Position numbers and translations under genes: made by a program
Shown here: piece by piece, positions 25,405 through 34,918 of the stretch
Numbering within the stretch: position 1 is the stretch's first letter
Layout of the letters: each line of letters starts with the position of its first letter
Assembly: GCA_039821555.1 (NCBI GenBank)
Contig: JBCBNX010000002.1
Coordinates: 157,444 to 221,443 of the forward strand
Source of the DNA: Bacteroidota bacterium
Lineage (GTDB): Bacteria > Bacteroidota > Rhodothermia > Rhodothermales > Rubricoccaceae
Direction: 5' to 3'
DNA: 64,000 bases
The notes under the pieces: generated by a model
What the model was told of the DNA's origin: nothing
Seen by the model: the letters and a program-made list of their open reading frames with translations, nothing else
Database searches by the model: none

Positions 25405-26126
25405 AGCGTGCGGACGCGGCGACGCGAGACCGGCACCTCAGTACCGTCCTTGAGCCGCAGCCGGTACGTCCCGCTGAACCACGGCAGCAGTTCTCGCATC
25501 GCTTCGACGTTGACGATCACGGCGCGGTGGACGCGCACGAAGCGCTCGGCGGGCAGCCGCGTCTCTAGCTCCTGGATCGTGAAGTCGACGGGGTAGTCGC
25601 GTCCAGCGTGGCGTGCGAAGACGAGCTTCTCGCGCGCCTCGAACGCCAGCACCTCGCCAACCTCCGCCACCCGCAGCGAGCGGCCAGCCCGCAGCGTGAG
25701 CCGGTGCACCGGAGCGCCGACTCGCTCCGCCCGGAAGCCGTCGAGCGCCGCGTCGGGCGTACCGGCGGCGACCATCGCGGCCACGCGCGAGAGCGACCGC
25801 GCTAAGCGCTCAGCGCGGACGGGCTTCGTGAGATAGTCGAGCGCATGCACCTCGAAGGCGCGCAGGGCGAACTCGTCGTAGGCCGTCACAAAGACGACGT
25901 GCGGGCGCGGCGGCGCGAGCAGGTCGAGCACGTCGAAGCCGTCGAGGACGGGCATCTGGATGTCGAGGAAGAGCACGTCGGGCTTGGTCTCGTAGATGAG
26001 CGGCACCGCCTCGCGGCCGGAGCCTGCCTCGCCGATCACCTCGACCTCTTGCTCAGCCTCGGCGAGCAACATCCGCATCCGCGTCCGCGCCAGCGGCTCA
26101 TCGTCGACCAGGACGGCACGCAGCAT
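25383..26126 (-). CDS. LytTR-family response regulator
   Basis: A 247-residue two-component regulator. The receiver domain (1-120) has the acidic pair VDDE, phospho-acceptor Asp55 in LFLDIQMP and the later KP. The C-terminal LytTR DNA-binding domain (about 145-245) contains LAFEAREKLVFARH, RFVRVHRAVIVNV and GTEVPVSRRR. It lies 170 bp downstream of a LytS-type histidine kinase on the same strand, its probable partner. Such pairs often regulate envelope, efflux or carbon-related genes; the target here is unknown. Confidence 0.93.
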   Translation of the reverse strand: MLRAVLVDDEPLARTRMRMLLAEAEQEVEVIGEAGSGREAVPLIYETKPDVLFLDIQMPVLDGFDVLDLLAPPRPHVVFVTAYDEFALRAFEVHALDYLTKPVRAERLARSLSRVAAMVAAGTPDAALDGFRAERVGAPVHRLTLRAGRSLRVAEVGEVLAFEAREKLVFARHAGRDYPVDFTIQELETRLPAERFVRVHRAVIVNVEAMRELLPWFSGTYRLRLKDGTEVPVSRRRVRTLKARLGG

Positions 26127-26212
26127 CAGGGGAACGAGCGAAGTGGGAAGGAAGCAGTGCGAAGTGGGGGAGGGATCACCCTCCGAGTCAGATGATCCCC
26201 CTAGCGCTTAGG

Positions 26213-26291
26213 CAAGTATCAAGCAGCAAGTACATGTTGTACGATCGAGGGCCTGGCGCCTCCTTGCTACTTGGCACCTGGCACTTGTCAC
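26213..26291. repeat. Heptamer-period inverted repeat between the kinase and regulator genes
   Basis: The left arm (26214-26234) reads as three degenerate 7-mers, AAGTATC AAGCAGC AAGTACA. The right arm (26264-26291) reads TTGCTAC TTGGCAC CTGGCAC TTGTCAC, which is complementary in pattern. It resembles short tandemly repeated repetitive sequences with a 7-nt period. Confidence 0.6.
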
Positions 26292-26296
26292 AGGAC

Positions 26297-27538
26297 TTAG
26301 CGCGTGTAGCGCGCGGCAGTCTGAGGCGAAACGACGGTCACCGCGTGCGGTAGGTCGTCGGCTCTGAGGCCATCGCCCAAGGCCGGATCGCTGGGCAGCC
26401 CGTCGCCGGTGAGTCCGGTACGCTCGATCTCCATTGCGCGGAAAGGGAAGCGCAGCACGACGCCGTCGGCGAGGAGATGAAGCGTAGCCGCATTGCCATA
26501 GAGCAGCCGTAGCCGGTCGCGGACGTTGGCGAGCCCGGATCCTCGTTTCAGCACCACGTCGGGGTCGCGCGAGTCGAAGCCCGGTCCGGTGTCAAACACC
26601 TGCAACTCGACCATTGGGGCCGGTGTGCGCCCAGCGCCAGCGTCCTCTGCGATATGAGCACGGACGCGGACCACGCAAGGGCCGTCGGTGCGAGCGACGC
26701 CATGTTTGACGGCGTTCTCGACGAGCGGCTGCACGAGCAGGCTCGGCACCTGCGCCCGCGCGACCGCCGGGTCGACCTTCACGTGGACGAGCAGCCGGTC
26801 CTGGAAGCGCACCTGCTCGATATCGATGTAGAGCTGCGTTGCCTCCAGTTCGTCGCGGAGGGTGACCGTCGGGTGCTGCGAAGCGCGGAGCGTGTAGCGA
26901 AAGAGGTCGGCGAGCCGTTCCGTAACGCCCTCGGCTTCGGACGGGGCCACTCGGACGAGCGCCGCGATGCTGTTGAGCGTGTTGAAGAGGAAGTGCGGGT
27001 TGATCTGCGCCCGCAGCGCCGAGAGCTCGGCCTGTAGCCGCGCGTGCTCCGCGTCGCGGAAGCGCTGGTAGAACTCGACGAGGTACATCAACGTCGAGAG
27101 CACCAGCGTCATCAAGAACGCCACACCTGCGATCACGACCAGCGGCGGGCCCTCGCCGTCGTCCTCGATGCCGAAGACCGCACACACAACGGGGTCGAGC
27201 ACCCCGATGAGCACGAACGTCGCCGTCGCCGTGGTGGCGATAGCGACCACGTGCAGCGCGCCGACGCGCCACGTCGAGATGGGGTAGCGTGTCAGGAGAA
27301 ACCGCTTGGTTTCGAGCAGCACGCTCCACATCGCCGTCGTGTAGATCATGCCCGAGGCCACCGAATGGATGACACCCGTGACCTCCGGGCCGCGCAGCCG
27401 GTCGCCCTCCCACCACAGCCGCAGCCCCTCGAAGTCGATGAGCGCTTTCACGGCTAGGCCGGAGAGCGCGCCGAGTAGCAGCATCCACGGCAGCAGCCGC
27501 AGCCGAGCGGGGAGGTACGTGCGAGACGGGCCAGGCAT
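26297..27538 (-). CDS. LytS/YehU-type sensor histidine kinase
   Basis: A 413-residue membrane kinase. Four hydrophobic segments occupy about residues 15-155, with no obvious ligand-binding domain. A short coiled coil leads to the His_kinase domain with His182 in INPHFLFNTLNS, and an ATPase domain with VQPLVENAVKHG and GSGLANVRDRL. This architecture belongs to the LytS/YehU class that partners with LytTR regulators, and such a regulator gene follows. An acidic loop (EDDGEG) lies between the last two membrane segments. Confidence 0.92.
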   Translation of the reverse strand: MPGPSRTYLPARLRLLPWMLLLGALSGLAVKALIDFEGLRLWWEGDRLRGPEVTGVIHSVASGMIYTTAMWSVLLETKRFLLTRYPISTWRVGALHVVAIATTATATFVLIGVLDPVVCAVFGIEDDGEGPPLVVIAGVAFLMTLVLSTLMYLVEFYQRFRDAEHARLQAELSALRAQINPHFLFNTLNSIAALVRVAPSEAEGVTERLADLFRYTLRASQHPTVTLRDELEATQLYIDIEQVRFQDRLLVHVKVDPAVARAQVPSLLVQPLVENAVKHGVARTDGPCVVRVRAHIAEDAGAGRTPAPMVELQVFDTGPGFDSRDPDVVLKRGSGLANVRDRLRLLYGNAATLHLLADGVVLRFPFRAMEIERTGLTGDGLPSDPALGDGLRADDLPHAVTVVSPQTAARYTR

Positions 27539-27650
27539 GGCGCGAGGGGATCAGAGACACGCTACAAGAACGGGGCTCGCCCGCCCAAAGGCAACGATTC
27601 CCGACCGACGGTCGACGCGGCGGGACGAGCGGTCGTGGACACGCACCCAC

Positions 27651-27688
27651 GAAAAACGCCCGGCCCTACCATGTGGCAGGACCGGGCG
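27651..27688 (-). terminator. Rho-independent terminator of the pyrophosphatase fusion gene
   Basis: On the minus strand CGCCCGG-TCCT pairs with AGGG-CCGGGCG (one mismatch within an 11-bp stem) around a short loop, followed by TTTTT. It lies 46 bp past the stop of the gene ending at 27734. Confidence 0.8.
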
Positions 27689-27733
27689 GAATACGCTCGC
27701 GAGCGGGCGTGTTGGCCCACGCGGCAAGGCGCA

Positions 27734-30646
27734 CTAGCCCACGCGGAAGGCGACGCGGCGGTTGGCGGCGCGGCCCTCTTCTGTTGCGTTGGATGCGATC
27801 GGACGGGCGTCGCCGTAGCCGACCGCGGCGATGCGGGTGGCGTCCACACCCTGCCCGGCGAGGTAGCCCGCGACGGCCTGCGCACGCTGCTGGCTGAGCG
27901 TGTCGTTGGTCTCCTGCGCACCCGTGTTATCCGTGTGGCCCTCGACGGTGATGCCGAGTTCCGAGTACGCCGTGAGGTTGGCCGCAATGGCGTCGAGCGT
28001 GGCGCGCGAGCTGGCTGTCAGCTCCGACGTACCCGTGGCAAACTCGACGGTCTGCTCGTTGAGCACCTCGCCAATGGCGTTCATGGCTGCCACAACGTCC
28101 TCACTCGGCGCCTCGACGGTGATGCCTGACGTGTAGGAGAACGGGGCCGTGAGCAGCGCCTCGGCGTCCGCGTCGATGGCGGCCTTCTCCTCGTCGGAGA
28201 AGACCACGCCGCTGAGCGTCACATTCGTGCCGTCCACGTCCATCCCGGCGCCGCTGCGGAAGCGGCCGAGGAACGGGAACACCTCGAAGAGCTTCGCCTG
28301 GAAGCCCTCGACCGCGTCCAGCTCGCCGACCTGCATGTTGTTGACGATGTCGAGGTTGGGGAACGTGCGGCGAGCACGCTGCACGAGGGCGTCCATCGCC
28401 TCCTGCGAGGCGACAGCACCCGAGAGCACGAGCGCGCCGCCCTCCTGGACGAGGTTGAACGCCGGGACGCTCGGCATCTCCACAACGGTCACGTCCGTGT
28501 CGGCCATCGTCGCGTCGGCGTCCGAGATCAGCGGCGCGATCACGAGGGCCACCACGGCGATGAGCTTCAGGAGGATGTTGAGGCTCGGGCCGGAGGTGTC
28601 CTTGAGCGGGTCGCCCACGGTGTCCCCCACGACGGCGGCCTTGTGCGCGACGGAGCCCTTGACGTGGGGCTCGCCGTTGATGGTGTAGCCCGCGCTGGAG
28701 GCCTCAAACGTCTTCTTCGCGTTGTCCCAGGCGCCACCGGCGTTGGACTGGAAGATGGCGAAGAGCACGCCCGAGACGGTCACGCCGACGAGCAGGCCGC
28801 CGAGCATCGACGGGCTGATGAAGCCGACGACGACCGGGACCGTCACGGCGAGCAAGCCCGGGGCGATCATCTCGCGGATGGCGGCCTTCGTCGAGATGTC
28901 GACGCACTTGGCGTACTCGGCCTTGGCCGTGCCTTCGCGCAAACCAGGAATCTCGCGGAACTGGCGGCCGACCTCTTCGATCATCTCGCCCGCCGCGCGG
29001 CCGACGGCGCCCATGGCCATCGCCGAGAACACGTAGGGCAGCATGGCGCCAATGAGGACGCCCGAGAGGATCGTCGGGTTGGCCACGTCGAGGTTCTCCA
29101 CGCCCGCCTGGGTCATGTAGGCGGCGAAGAGGCCCAAGGCCGTCAGCGCGGCCGAGCCAATAGCGAAGCCCTTGCCGATGGCGGCCGTCGTGTTGCCCAC
29201 GGCGTCGAGCTTGTCGGTGCGCTCGCGGACCTCCGGCGGCAGATCCGCCATCTCGGCGATGCCGCCGGCGTTGTCGGAGATCGGGCCGTAGGCGTCGACG
29301 GCGAGCTGGATGCCCGTCACCGAGAGCATGCCCACGGCGGCGATGGCGATGCCGTAGAGGCCGGCGAAGAAGTAGGCCCCCATGATCGCGCCCGCGAGGA
29401 TGAGCGCGGGGAAGCCGGTCGAGAACATGCCCACGCCCAGCCCAGCGATGATGTTGGTCGCGGAGCCCGTCACGCTCTGCGCGGCGATGCCGTTGACCGG
29501 GCCCTTGCCGAGCGCGGTGTAGTGCTCGGTAACGAGGCCGATGGCCGTGCCGGCGATGAGTCCGATCACGACCGCCATGAACACGCCGAAGGCACTGTAG
29601 GTAAACTCACCGACGATGGGCGTCGTTGCAACCCACTCGCCCGGCAGCATCATCGTCACGATGAGCCACGCGAACAGGATCATGATGCCGACCGCGCCGA
29701 ACTCGCCGATGTTGAGCGCCTTCTGCGGATCGCCCCCTTCCTTCACCTTGACGAAGAAGGAGCCAGCGACCGAGACGAGGATGCCGACCGCCGCGAGTAC
29801 GAGCGGGAGCATCACGGCTGCGAGGCCCATCTCCGGGCCGATCTCGAGGAAGGCGGGGAGGAACGCTGCGCCGAGCACCATCGCGCCGATGATCGAGCCG
29901 ACATACGACTCGAAGAGGTCAGCGCCCATGCCGGCCACGTCGCCCACGTTGTCGCCCACGTTGTCGGCGATGGTGGCGGGGTTGCGGGGGTCGTCCTCGG
30001 GGATGCCTTCGTAGACCTTGCCGGCGAGGTCAGCGCCCACGTCGGCGGCCTTCGTGTAGATGCCACCGCCAACCCTCGCAAACAGGGCAATCGACGAAGC
30101 GCCCAGCGAGAAGCCTGCGAGCACGTTGATGACGGTCGCGATCTCCGGCGCGTCGACGGCGCCTTCGATGAACATGGCGCTGTAGACGATGAAGAGCACG
30201 CTCAGGCCGATCACGCCGAGGCCGACCACCGAGAGGCCCATGACGAGGCCACCTGAGAAGGCGACGTTGAGCGCCGGGCCAAGGCCGGTGCGTGCCGCGT
30301 TGGTCGTGCGGACGTTCGCCTTCGTGGCGACGTTCATGCCGATGAAGCCGGCGAGGCCGGAGCAGAACGCGCCGACGAGGAACGACACCGCGATCAGCCA
30401 CGACGAGTTGGTCTGGCCCATGTTGGCGAAGGCGAGCAGTGCCGCCACGGCCGCCACGAAGATGACGAGCACGCGGTATTCGCGGCGTAGGAACGCGCGG
30501 GCGCCGTCGGCGATGTTGCCAGCGATCTCCGCCATGAGGGGCGTGCCGACGTCCTGCTTGTTGACCCACTGCGTGCGGATGAACGCGTAGATCAACGCGA
30601 TCACGCCCGCAAGCGGAATCAGATACGTGATGAGGGTGGAGTCCAT
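27734..30646 (-). CDS. hppA: Membrane-bound pyrophosphatase fused to BON-like and OmpA-like domains
   Basis: A 970-residue fusion. Residues 1-708 are a complete ion-pumping pyrophosphatase (about 16 membrane segments). They carry the PPi/Mg motifs [13 protein letters not shown] and DNVGDNVGD (202-236), the late [15 protein letters not shown] (674-688) and [10 protein letters not shown] (484-493), where Ala in place of Lys marks the K+-dependent class. Residues about 722-850 resemble two BON repeats, each with an LVLSGAV/VTLSGVV strand. Residues 860-970 are an OmpA/MotB peptidoglycan-binding domain ([27 protein letters not shown]). The C-terminus of this pump faces the periplasm, so the added domains could reach the wall. 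H+ versus Na+ cannot be decided by eye. Confidence 0.94.
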   Translation of the reverse strand: MDSTLITYLIPLAGVIALIYAFIRTQWVNKQDVGTPLMAEIAGNIADGARAFLRREYRVLVIFVAAVAALLAFANMGQTNSSWLIAVSFLVGAFCSGLAGFIGMNVATKANVRTTNAARTGLGPALNVAFSGGLVMGLSVVGLGVIGLSVLFIVYSAMFIEGAVDAPEIATVINVLAGFSLGASSIALFARVGGGIYTKAADVGADLAGKVYEGIPEDDPRNPATIADNVGDNVGDVAGMGADLFESYVGSIIGAMVLGAAFLPAFLEIGPEMGLAAVMLPLVLAAVGILVSVAGSFFVKVKEGGDPQKALNIGEFGAVGIMILFAWLIVTMMLPGEWVATTPIVGEFTYSAFGVFMAVVIGLIAGTAIGLVTEHYTALGKGPVNGIAAQSVTGSATNIIAGLGVGMFSTGFPALILAGAIMGAYFFAGLYGIAIAAVGMLSVTGIQLAVDAYGPISDNAGGIAEMADLPPEVRERTDKLDAVGNTTAAIGKGFAIGSAALTALGLFAAYMTQAGVENLDVANPTILSGVLIGAMLPYVFSAMAMGAVGRAAGEMIEEVGRQFREIPGLREGTAKAEYAKCVDISTKAAIREMIAPGLLAVTVPVVVGFISPSMLGGLLVGVTVSGVLFAIFQSNAGGAWDNAKKTFEASSAGYTINGEPHVKGSVAHKAAVVGDTVGDPLKDTSGPSLNILLKLIAVVALVIAPLISDADATMADTDVTVVEMPSVPAFNLVQEGGALVLSGAVASQEAMDALVQRARRTFPNLDIVNNMQVGELDAVEGFQAKLFEVFPFLGRFRSGAGMDVDGTNVTLSGVVFSDEEKAAIDADAEALLTAPFSYTSGITVEAPSEDVVAAMNAIGEVLNEQTVEFATGTSELTASSRATLDAIAANLTAYSELGITVEGHTDNTGAQETNDTLSQQRAQAVAGYLAGQGVDATRIAAVGYGDARPIASNATEEGRAANRRVAFRVG

Positions 30647-31055
30647 AGGGAGGTTGCCTGTGGGGAAGGTTGCTTGGTGTTGAGGTCGGAGTAGCCCCCG
30701 CGCACGCGGTGCAAACCACCGTTCGATGGAGGGACGGCCGTTCGGGCGTGGGGTGCGCGCCCGGACGCCGCGCCCTCAGGATGGCGTCGCGTGCGGAGGA
30801 GGAGGCTTGGCCGCCGCGCCCTCGCCCTGGCGGGTCGAGGCGAGACGCTTCCGCGCTCCACCTACGTCGCGGTCTCCCTGGGGGATGGCTCGGTAGAGCG
30901 ACCAGCGACGGCCCTAAAGATCAACGCGAGCCCCGCGCAGATGCCATTAATTATCAGGAAAGGACGTGTTGACGGCGCATGGACGCACGCACGCCAAACC
31001 GCGCGTTCCATCCAGAGATTCATCCTGTTCGCCTTGCGGACGCCCGACCGAGTGC
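30647..31055. other. 409-bp spacer upstream of the pyrophosphatase fusion
   Basis: No supported gene or RNA. It lies between the M14-like gene and the fusion gene, both on the minus strand, and should hold the fusion gene's promoter and a long leader. I see only GC-rich short inverted repeats without a clear structure. Confidence 0.4.
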
Positions 31056-32636
31056 CTAGTCGAGATCGAGCGTGACCCTCTGCGTACCCGCGGAGGGCGA
31101 GCCAACCGTAATCGTCACCTCGCCATCGCCGACGATCAGCATCTCGGCCTCGGCGCCGCCGCCGCCGGGGATCGGGTCGAGGAGCTGCTGCTTGGGGCGG
31201 CCTGCCGCGAGGGTCTGGCCGCCCGACAGCTCCGTCTCGATCAAGATCGGCTGGTGGGCGCGGACGGCGCGCCCGGCTTCGGCGTGCGTCGGTAGGTCGC
31301 CGGTGTTACGCAGCGCAAGCGTAACGCGGTGGACGCCGCGCCCGACTGGCTCGGCGCGGGCCGTGACTTGCAACTGGGGCAAGCGCTCGGCGAGCGCAAA
31401 CAGCAACGCCGTCGCGCTGGCGTTCACGGCCGCGACGCTATCGGCAGGCGGCGTGGTCAGCGCAAACGGTGTCGGTCCGCCGACCTCGACGGTGCGGTCC
31501 GGGAGGTCGGGGTGCTCGACCTCGGTCCAGTCGAGGACAGCGCCGGGGCTGTTGGCGCGGTGGTAGGCCAGCGCGCGGCGGTCGAGGTCGTGGCGGCTCG
31601 GCGTATCCGTGGTGTCGGTCGAGTCGGCGGGGGGGAAGACCCAGGCGGGCGCGGTGAAGCTGAAGCGGCCGAGGTGGTAGTAGGCCCAACTCGGGAGGTG
31701 GCCGGGCGGCTCATCGCCGGTCCCTGTGTAGCGGGCGCGGTCGCCGAGGGCGTCCGTCGTGGCTTCGTGGGCGAGCGAGTCCGGCGCAAAGCGGCGGCCG
31801 AGGCGCTTCGAGCCTTTGATCTCAGCGAAGTAGTGAATGTTGTCGGCCCGCGAGAAGGTGTAAACGGCGACGATGTTGGGGCGGGCATAGACGAAGTCGG
31901 CGAGCGCGCGCAGCGCCGGAGCTTCCATCGGGTGACGGCCGTGCTTGGCGGTGTAGGGCTCGTGGTTATAGGTCGTGTTGCGGGCGAGCCACGTGCCGCC
32001 GGGGCCGTCCTCGTTGATGTGGTGCGGGTCGCCCGCGGCATCGCCGTCGTCGTCGCGGCCCTCAGGGCGGAGTAGCCAGCGGCCGGCATCGCCCGCGGTG
32101 CCATCTACCTCGCGCAGCAGGAGCGGCTCGGCGCTCTCGGCCTCCGGGTCGGCATACGTCCCGGCGGGGTGCTCCACGCGCATCCAGCGGAGCACGCCAT
32201 CGCCGTCGAGGTCGTCGGGGCCGTCTTCGTCTGTGAGGCCGTCGCGGTCGGCGTCGTCGGGGGCGTCGTTGCCGGGCAGGCCGTCGCCGCGCGCGTGGGC
32301 GTCGAGCGCGAGCGCGGGGACGACGTAGACGGTCGCCCGGTCGAGGAGCGCGCGGACCGAGTCGGCGTCCGTTGTCAGGAGGTACTGCGCGAAGGCACGA
32401 GCTGCGTCGGCGCTGGCGCGGTCGTCATGCTCCACGCCGCCGAGGACGAGCAGCGCTGGCTTGGCATCCCGCTCGCCTGATCCAATAGCGATGGCGTCGA
32501 GCGCACGCCCCCCCGCAGTGGTACCGAGCGTGAACGCCTCGGCGCGGTCGGCAGCCTGGGCGGCGAGGTCGTCGAGCGACTGCGCGTGCGTGGTGAGCGG
32601 GACGAGGAAGAGCAGCGCGAGGAGAGCGAGGCGCAT
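31056..32636 (-). CDS. Secreted M14-family-like protein with degenerate zinc site
   Basis: A 526-residue exported protein; ATG 32636 gives a signal peptide ending THAQS. The fold follows bacterial M14 carboxypeptidases: LLVLGGVEHDDRAS, a Ca-binding-like Asp-rich stretch (DDADRDGLTDEDGPDDLDGDG, about 110-132), an NTTYNHEP region and the RALADFVYARPNIVAVY strand. The zinc motif HxxE appears as His70-Asp-Asp-Arg, and the third His, normally after the AVxSYH strand, is replaced by YTFSR. It therefore looks like a pseudopeptidase, perhaps a glycan- or peptide-binding protein. The C-terminal about 130 residues form a CARDB-like beta domain (VTLALRNTGDLPTHAEAG). Confidence 0.75.
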   Translation of the reverse strand: MRLALLALLFLVPLTTHAQSLDDLAAQAADRAEAFTLGTTAGGRALDAIAIGSGERDAKPALLVLGGVEHDDRASADAARAFAQYLLTTDADSVRALLDRATVYVVPALALDAHARGDGLPGNDAPDDADRDGLTDEDGPDDLDGDGVLRWMRVEHPAGTYADPEAESAEPLLLREVDGTAGDAGRWLLRPEGRDDDGDAAGDPHHINEDGPGGTWLARNTTYNHEPYTAKHGRHPMEAPALRALADFVYARPNIVAVYTFSRADNIHYFAEIKGSKRLGRRFAPDSLAHEATTDALGDRARYTGTGDEPPGHLPSWAYYHLGRFSFTAPAWVFPPADSTDTTDTPSRHDLDRRALAYHRANSPGAVLDWTEVEHPDLPDRTVEVGGPTPFALTTPPADSVAAVNASATALLFALAERLPQLQVTARAEPVGRGVHRVTLALRNTGDLPTHAEAGRAVRAHQPILIETELSGGQTLAAGRPKQQLLDPIPGGGGAEAEMLIVGDGEVTITVGSPSAGTQRVTLDLD

Positions 32637-32825
32637 AAGTACAGGCGAGGGCGAAGTGGAACCGCAAGATCGGAAGAGACGCCGTCGCCTGCGCACGCTG
32701 CCCACGGGACCGCCCCGAAGCAACAAATCGGCGCGAACCATGCCGTACTTGGCCTAAATCGTAGGGCTTTCACCGCAATCACTGCTAGCTTCCCGTGTAC
32801 CTCCGTCAACCCACCCCCCAACACG

Positions 32826-33485
32826 ATGAAAGCTTTCCTCACCGAACTCATCGGCACCTTCTTCCTCGTCCTCACCATTGGCCTGACTGTGGTCGGCGGC
32901 AGCACATTTGCGCCGCTCGCCATCGGTAGCGTGCTCATGGTGCTCGTCTACATGGGCGGCCACGTCTCCGGCGCGCACTACAATCCGGCGGTCACGGTCG
33001 GTCTTTGGCTCAGCGGCAACCACGAGACCAAAGACATCGCGCCGTACATCATCGCGCAGCTCTTGGGCGCGATCGTGGCGGCGTTCGTCGTCCAGTTCAT
33101 CCTCGGCGGGACGCTGGAGGTCGCGCCGAACGCGGAGACGAGCCTGGCGGGCTTCTTCCTGCTGGAGCTGCTCTTCACGTTCATCCTCATGCTCGTCATT
33201 CTGAACGTGGCCGTGGCGAAGCAGGTCGACGGCAACAGCTTCTACGGCCTTGCTATCGGCTTCACGGTGCTCGCGGGCGCGTTCGCGGCAGGCCCGGTCT
33301 CGGGCGGCGCGTTTAACCCGGCGGTCGCCATCGGCCCGATCCTCGTGGACGCCATCGTGGGCGACGGCTCGACGGTCGGCGGGCTGTGGGTCTATCTCGT
33401 AGCGACGTTCCTCGGGGCCGCCGCTGCCGTGCCGGTCTTCAAGATCCAGGAGCGCGAGAGCGACGAGGCCACGCGCGCCAACTAG
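32826..33485 (+). CDS. Aquaporin/MIP-family channel with atypical selectivity filter
   Basis: A 219-residue MIP-family protein with six membrane segments and two half-helices. The NPA boxes are at 53-55 (HYNPAVTVG) and 164-166 (AFNPAVAIG). In aquaporins and glyceroporins the second NPA is normally followed by Arg, which forms the aromatic/arginine filter; here it is Val167. The fold assignment is firm but the permeant solute may not be water or glycerol. The gene stands alone, divergent from the M14-like gene, with no glycerol kinase nearby. Confidence 0.9.
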   Translation: MKAFLTELIGTFFLVLTIGLTVVGGSTFAPLAIGSVLMVLVYMGGHVSGAHYNPAVTVGLWLSGNHETKDIAPYIIAQLLGAIVAAFVVQFILGGTLEVAPNAETSLAGFFLLELLFTFILMLVILNVAVAKQVDGNSFYGLAIGFTVLAGAFAAGPVSGGAFNPAVAIGPILVDAIVGDGSTVGGLWVYLVATFLGAAAAVPVFKIQERESDEATRAN

Positions 33486-33518
33486 CGGCGGCTCGTTAAG
33501 CGCCGAGCGCATCGGACG

Positions 33519-34125
33519 ATGTCGGGAGGAGTCCGTTTTACCTCTCGCTACCGCCCGGTGCGCTTTCTCGTTGCCGCTCTCGCCCTGTTCATCACTCTCA
33601 CGCTCATCGCCTCCACGGCTGGCGCGCAGGACGTGCCTACGCAGGTGGAGCCGGCTCTCCTTGCGAAGGTTGGCCCAGCTTCGCAGCCCTGCCTCGCCGA
33701 GGTCGTCGGCTTAACGATCACCGTCCCGGAGGGCTTCGAGGAGAACGCACCTCGCCCACCCGGAAGGGGCGACGGACGCCCCTGACCTCGTGCTCTGCTC
33801 GTTCGTGGACGAGGCGGGGAAGCAGTTCCTCTCCGTGTCGGCCCACACGTACTTCGGCGCGGACCAGCAGGCCGCGGGGCAGCGGGGGGACGAGTTCGCC
33901 CTGTCCACCGGCCCGACGCTCACCCTCACCTCGGCACCGATCCCGTCGCTGAACGTGGACATCGCCTCCGCCTACAGCATATCCTTCGCGGACGGGCAGG
34001 CGCACGGCATGACAGTACTCGGCTGTGCCGATGGACGGTGCTACAAACTCGAAGCGAGCGGCTCCATCGCCACAGACCGCGACGCGTTCATCGATGTGCT
34101 GCGCGGCGTGCGGTTCGAGGGCTGA
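33519..34125 (+). pseudogene. Secreted protein gene interrupted by a frameshift
   Basis: The first frame (33519-33785) encodes a signal peptide ending STAGAQ and about 50 further residues to ITVPEGFEEN, then runs out. The reading resumes in the +1 frame by about 33750 (LAHPEGATDAPDLVLCSFVDE) and continues to 34125. Together they would make about 200 residues, with a cysteine in each of CLAEVV, VLCSF and LGCADGRC. The break lies around 33735-33760 and corresponds to one extra base (or two missing). It could be a real pseudogene, a sequencing error or programmed; no slippery run is obvious. The family is not recognised. Confidence 0.6.
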
Positions 34126-34177
34126 GGCGCAGCGCCGAGGCGATATCCGGGCAGACTCCGCGTGGCCAAAAAAGTGC

Positions 34178-34218
34178 TTGCGCGCCGGTTCGGGATTGTA
34201 TACTTTGAATCACAAAGT
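34178..34218 (+). promoter_or_regulatory. Promoter with overlapping inverted-repeat operator
   Basis: TTG (34178-34180), an 18-nt spacer and TATACTTTG (34199-34207) resemble the Bacteroidota -33/-7 promoter pattern (TTG ... TAnnTTTG). The perfect inverted repeat ACTTTG-AATCA-CAAAGT (34202-34218) overlaps the -7 element and could be the operator of the wHTH protein encoded at the end of the operon. Confidence 0.5.
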
Positions 34219-34241
34219 TCTTGCTGACCCATAATTCTCCA

Positions 34242-34916
34242 ATGACCCGTCCCGACCGAAAACCGCTCCGCCGTGGGACGACCACTAGCCCACCGCCGCA
34301 CGAGGCCGCGAGCGCTCAGCTTCGCTTCATCCGCGACGCGATGGAGCGCTCGGCGCGTTTCACCGCCGTGCCCGGCTGGGGCGGCGTCGCGATGGGCGTG
34401 ACCGCGCTCGGGGCTGCCTGGCTCGCTGCCCAGCAGCCGACGCCCTCCGAGTGGCTCCGCGTCTGGGCGGGCGAAGCCGTCGTGGGTGTGATTCTCGGGC
34501 TGGTATTTCTCATCCGCAAGGCGCAGGCGTCGGGCCTCGACGTCCGCGTCGGGCAGGGGCGCAAGTTTCTGCTCGGGCTCGCCCCCGCGCTCCTCGCGGG
34601 CGTCGCGCTTACGCTCGCCGTCTACGGCTTCGACGTCGGCCCGACGAAGGAGTACTTCGTGCGCCAGGGTGCCGTCGAGGCGACGGCGTCGCTGCGGCTC
34701 TTGCCGGGACTGTGGCTGCTGTGCTACGGCGTCGGCGTGATCTCGGCGGGGATGTTCTCCGTGCGCCTCGTCCCGACGATGGGGCTGGGCTTCCTCGGGC
34801 TGGGCCTGCTCGCGCTCCTCAGCCCGGCGGCGTGGGGCACGGCGTACCTCGCGGCGGGCTTCGGCGGCCTGCACGTCATTTTCGGCGTCCTGATCGCCCG
34901 CAAGCACGGAGGCTAA
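34242..34916 (+). CDS. Multi-pass membrane protein, unknown function
   Basis: A 224-residue protein from ATG 34242. After a basic, Pro/Thr-rich start (MTRPDRKPLRRG) come a soluble helix (LRFIRDAMERSARFTAVPG) and about six membrane segments. The conserved-looking motif FTAVPGWGGVAMG begins the first membrane helix. It is the first gene of a likely operon with the next membrane protein (3 bp later) and a wHTH regulator. This arrangement is common in Bacteroidota-type genomes, where the regulator probably controls its membrane partners. I do not know a function. Confidence 0.75.
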   Translation: MTRPDRKPLRRGTTTSPPPHEAASAQLRFIRDAMERSARFTAVPGWGGVAMGVTALGAAWLAAQQPTPSEWLRVWAGEAVVGVILGLVFLIRKAQASGLDVRVGQGRKFLLGLAPALLAGVALTLAVYGFDVGPTKEYFVRQGAVEATASLRLLPGLWLLCYGVGVISAGMFSVRLVPTMGLGFLGLGLLALLSPAAWGTAYLAAGFGGLHVIFGVLIARKHGG

Positions 34917-34918
34917 CC

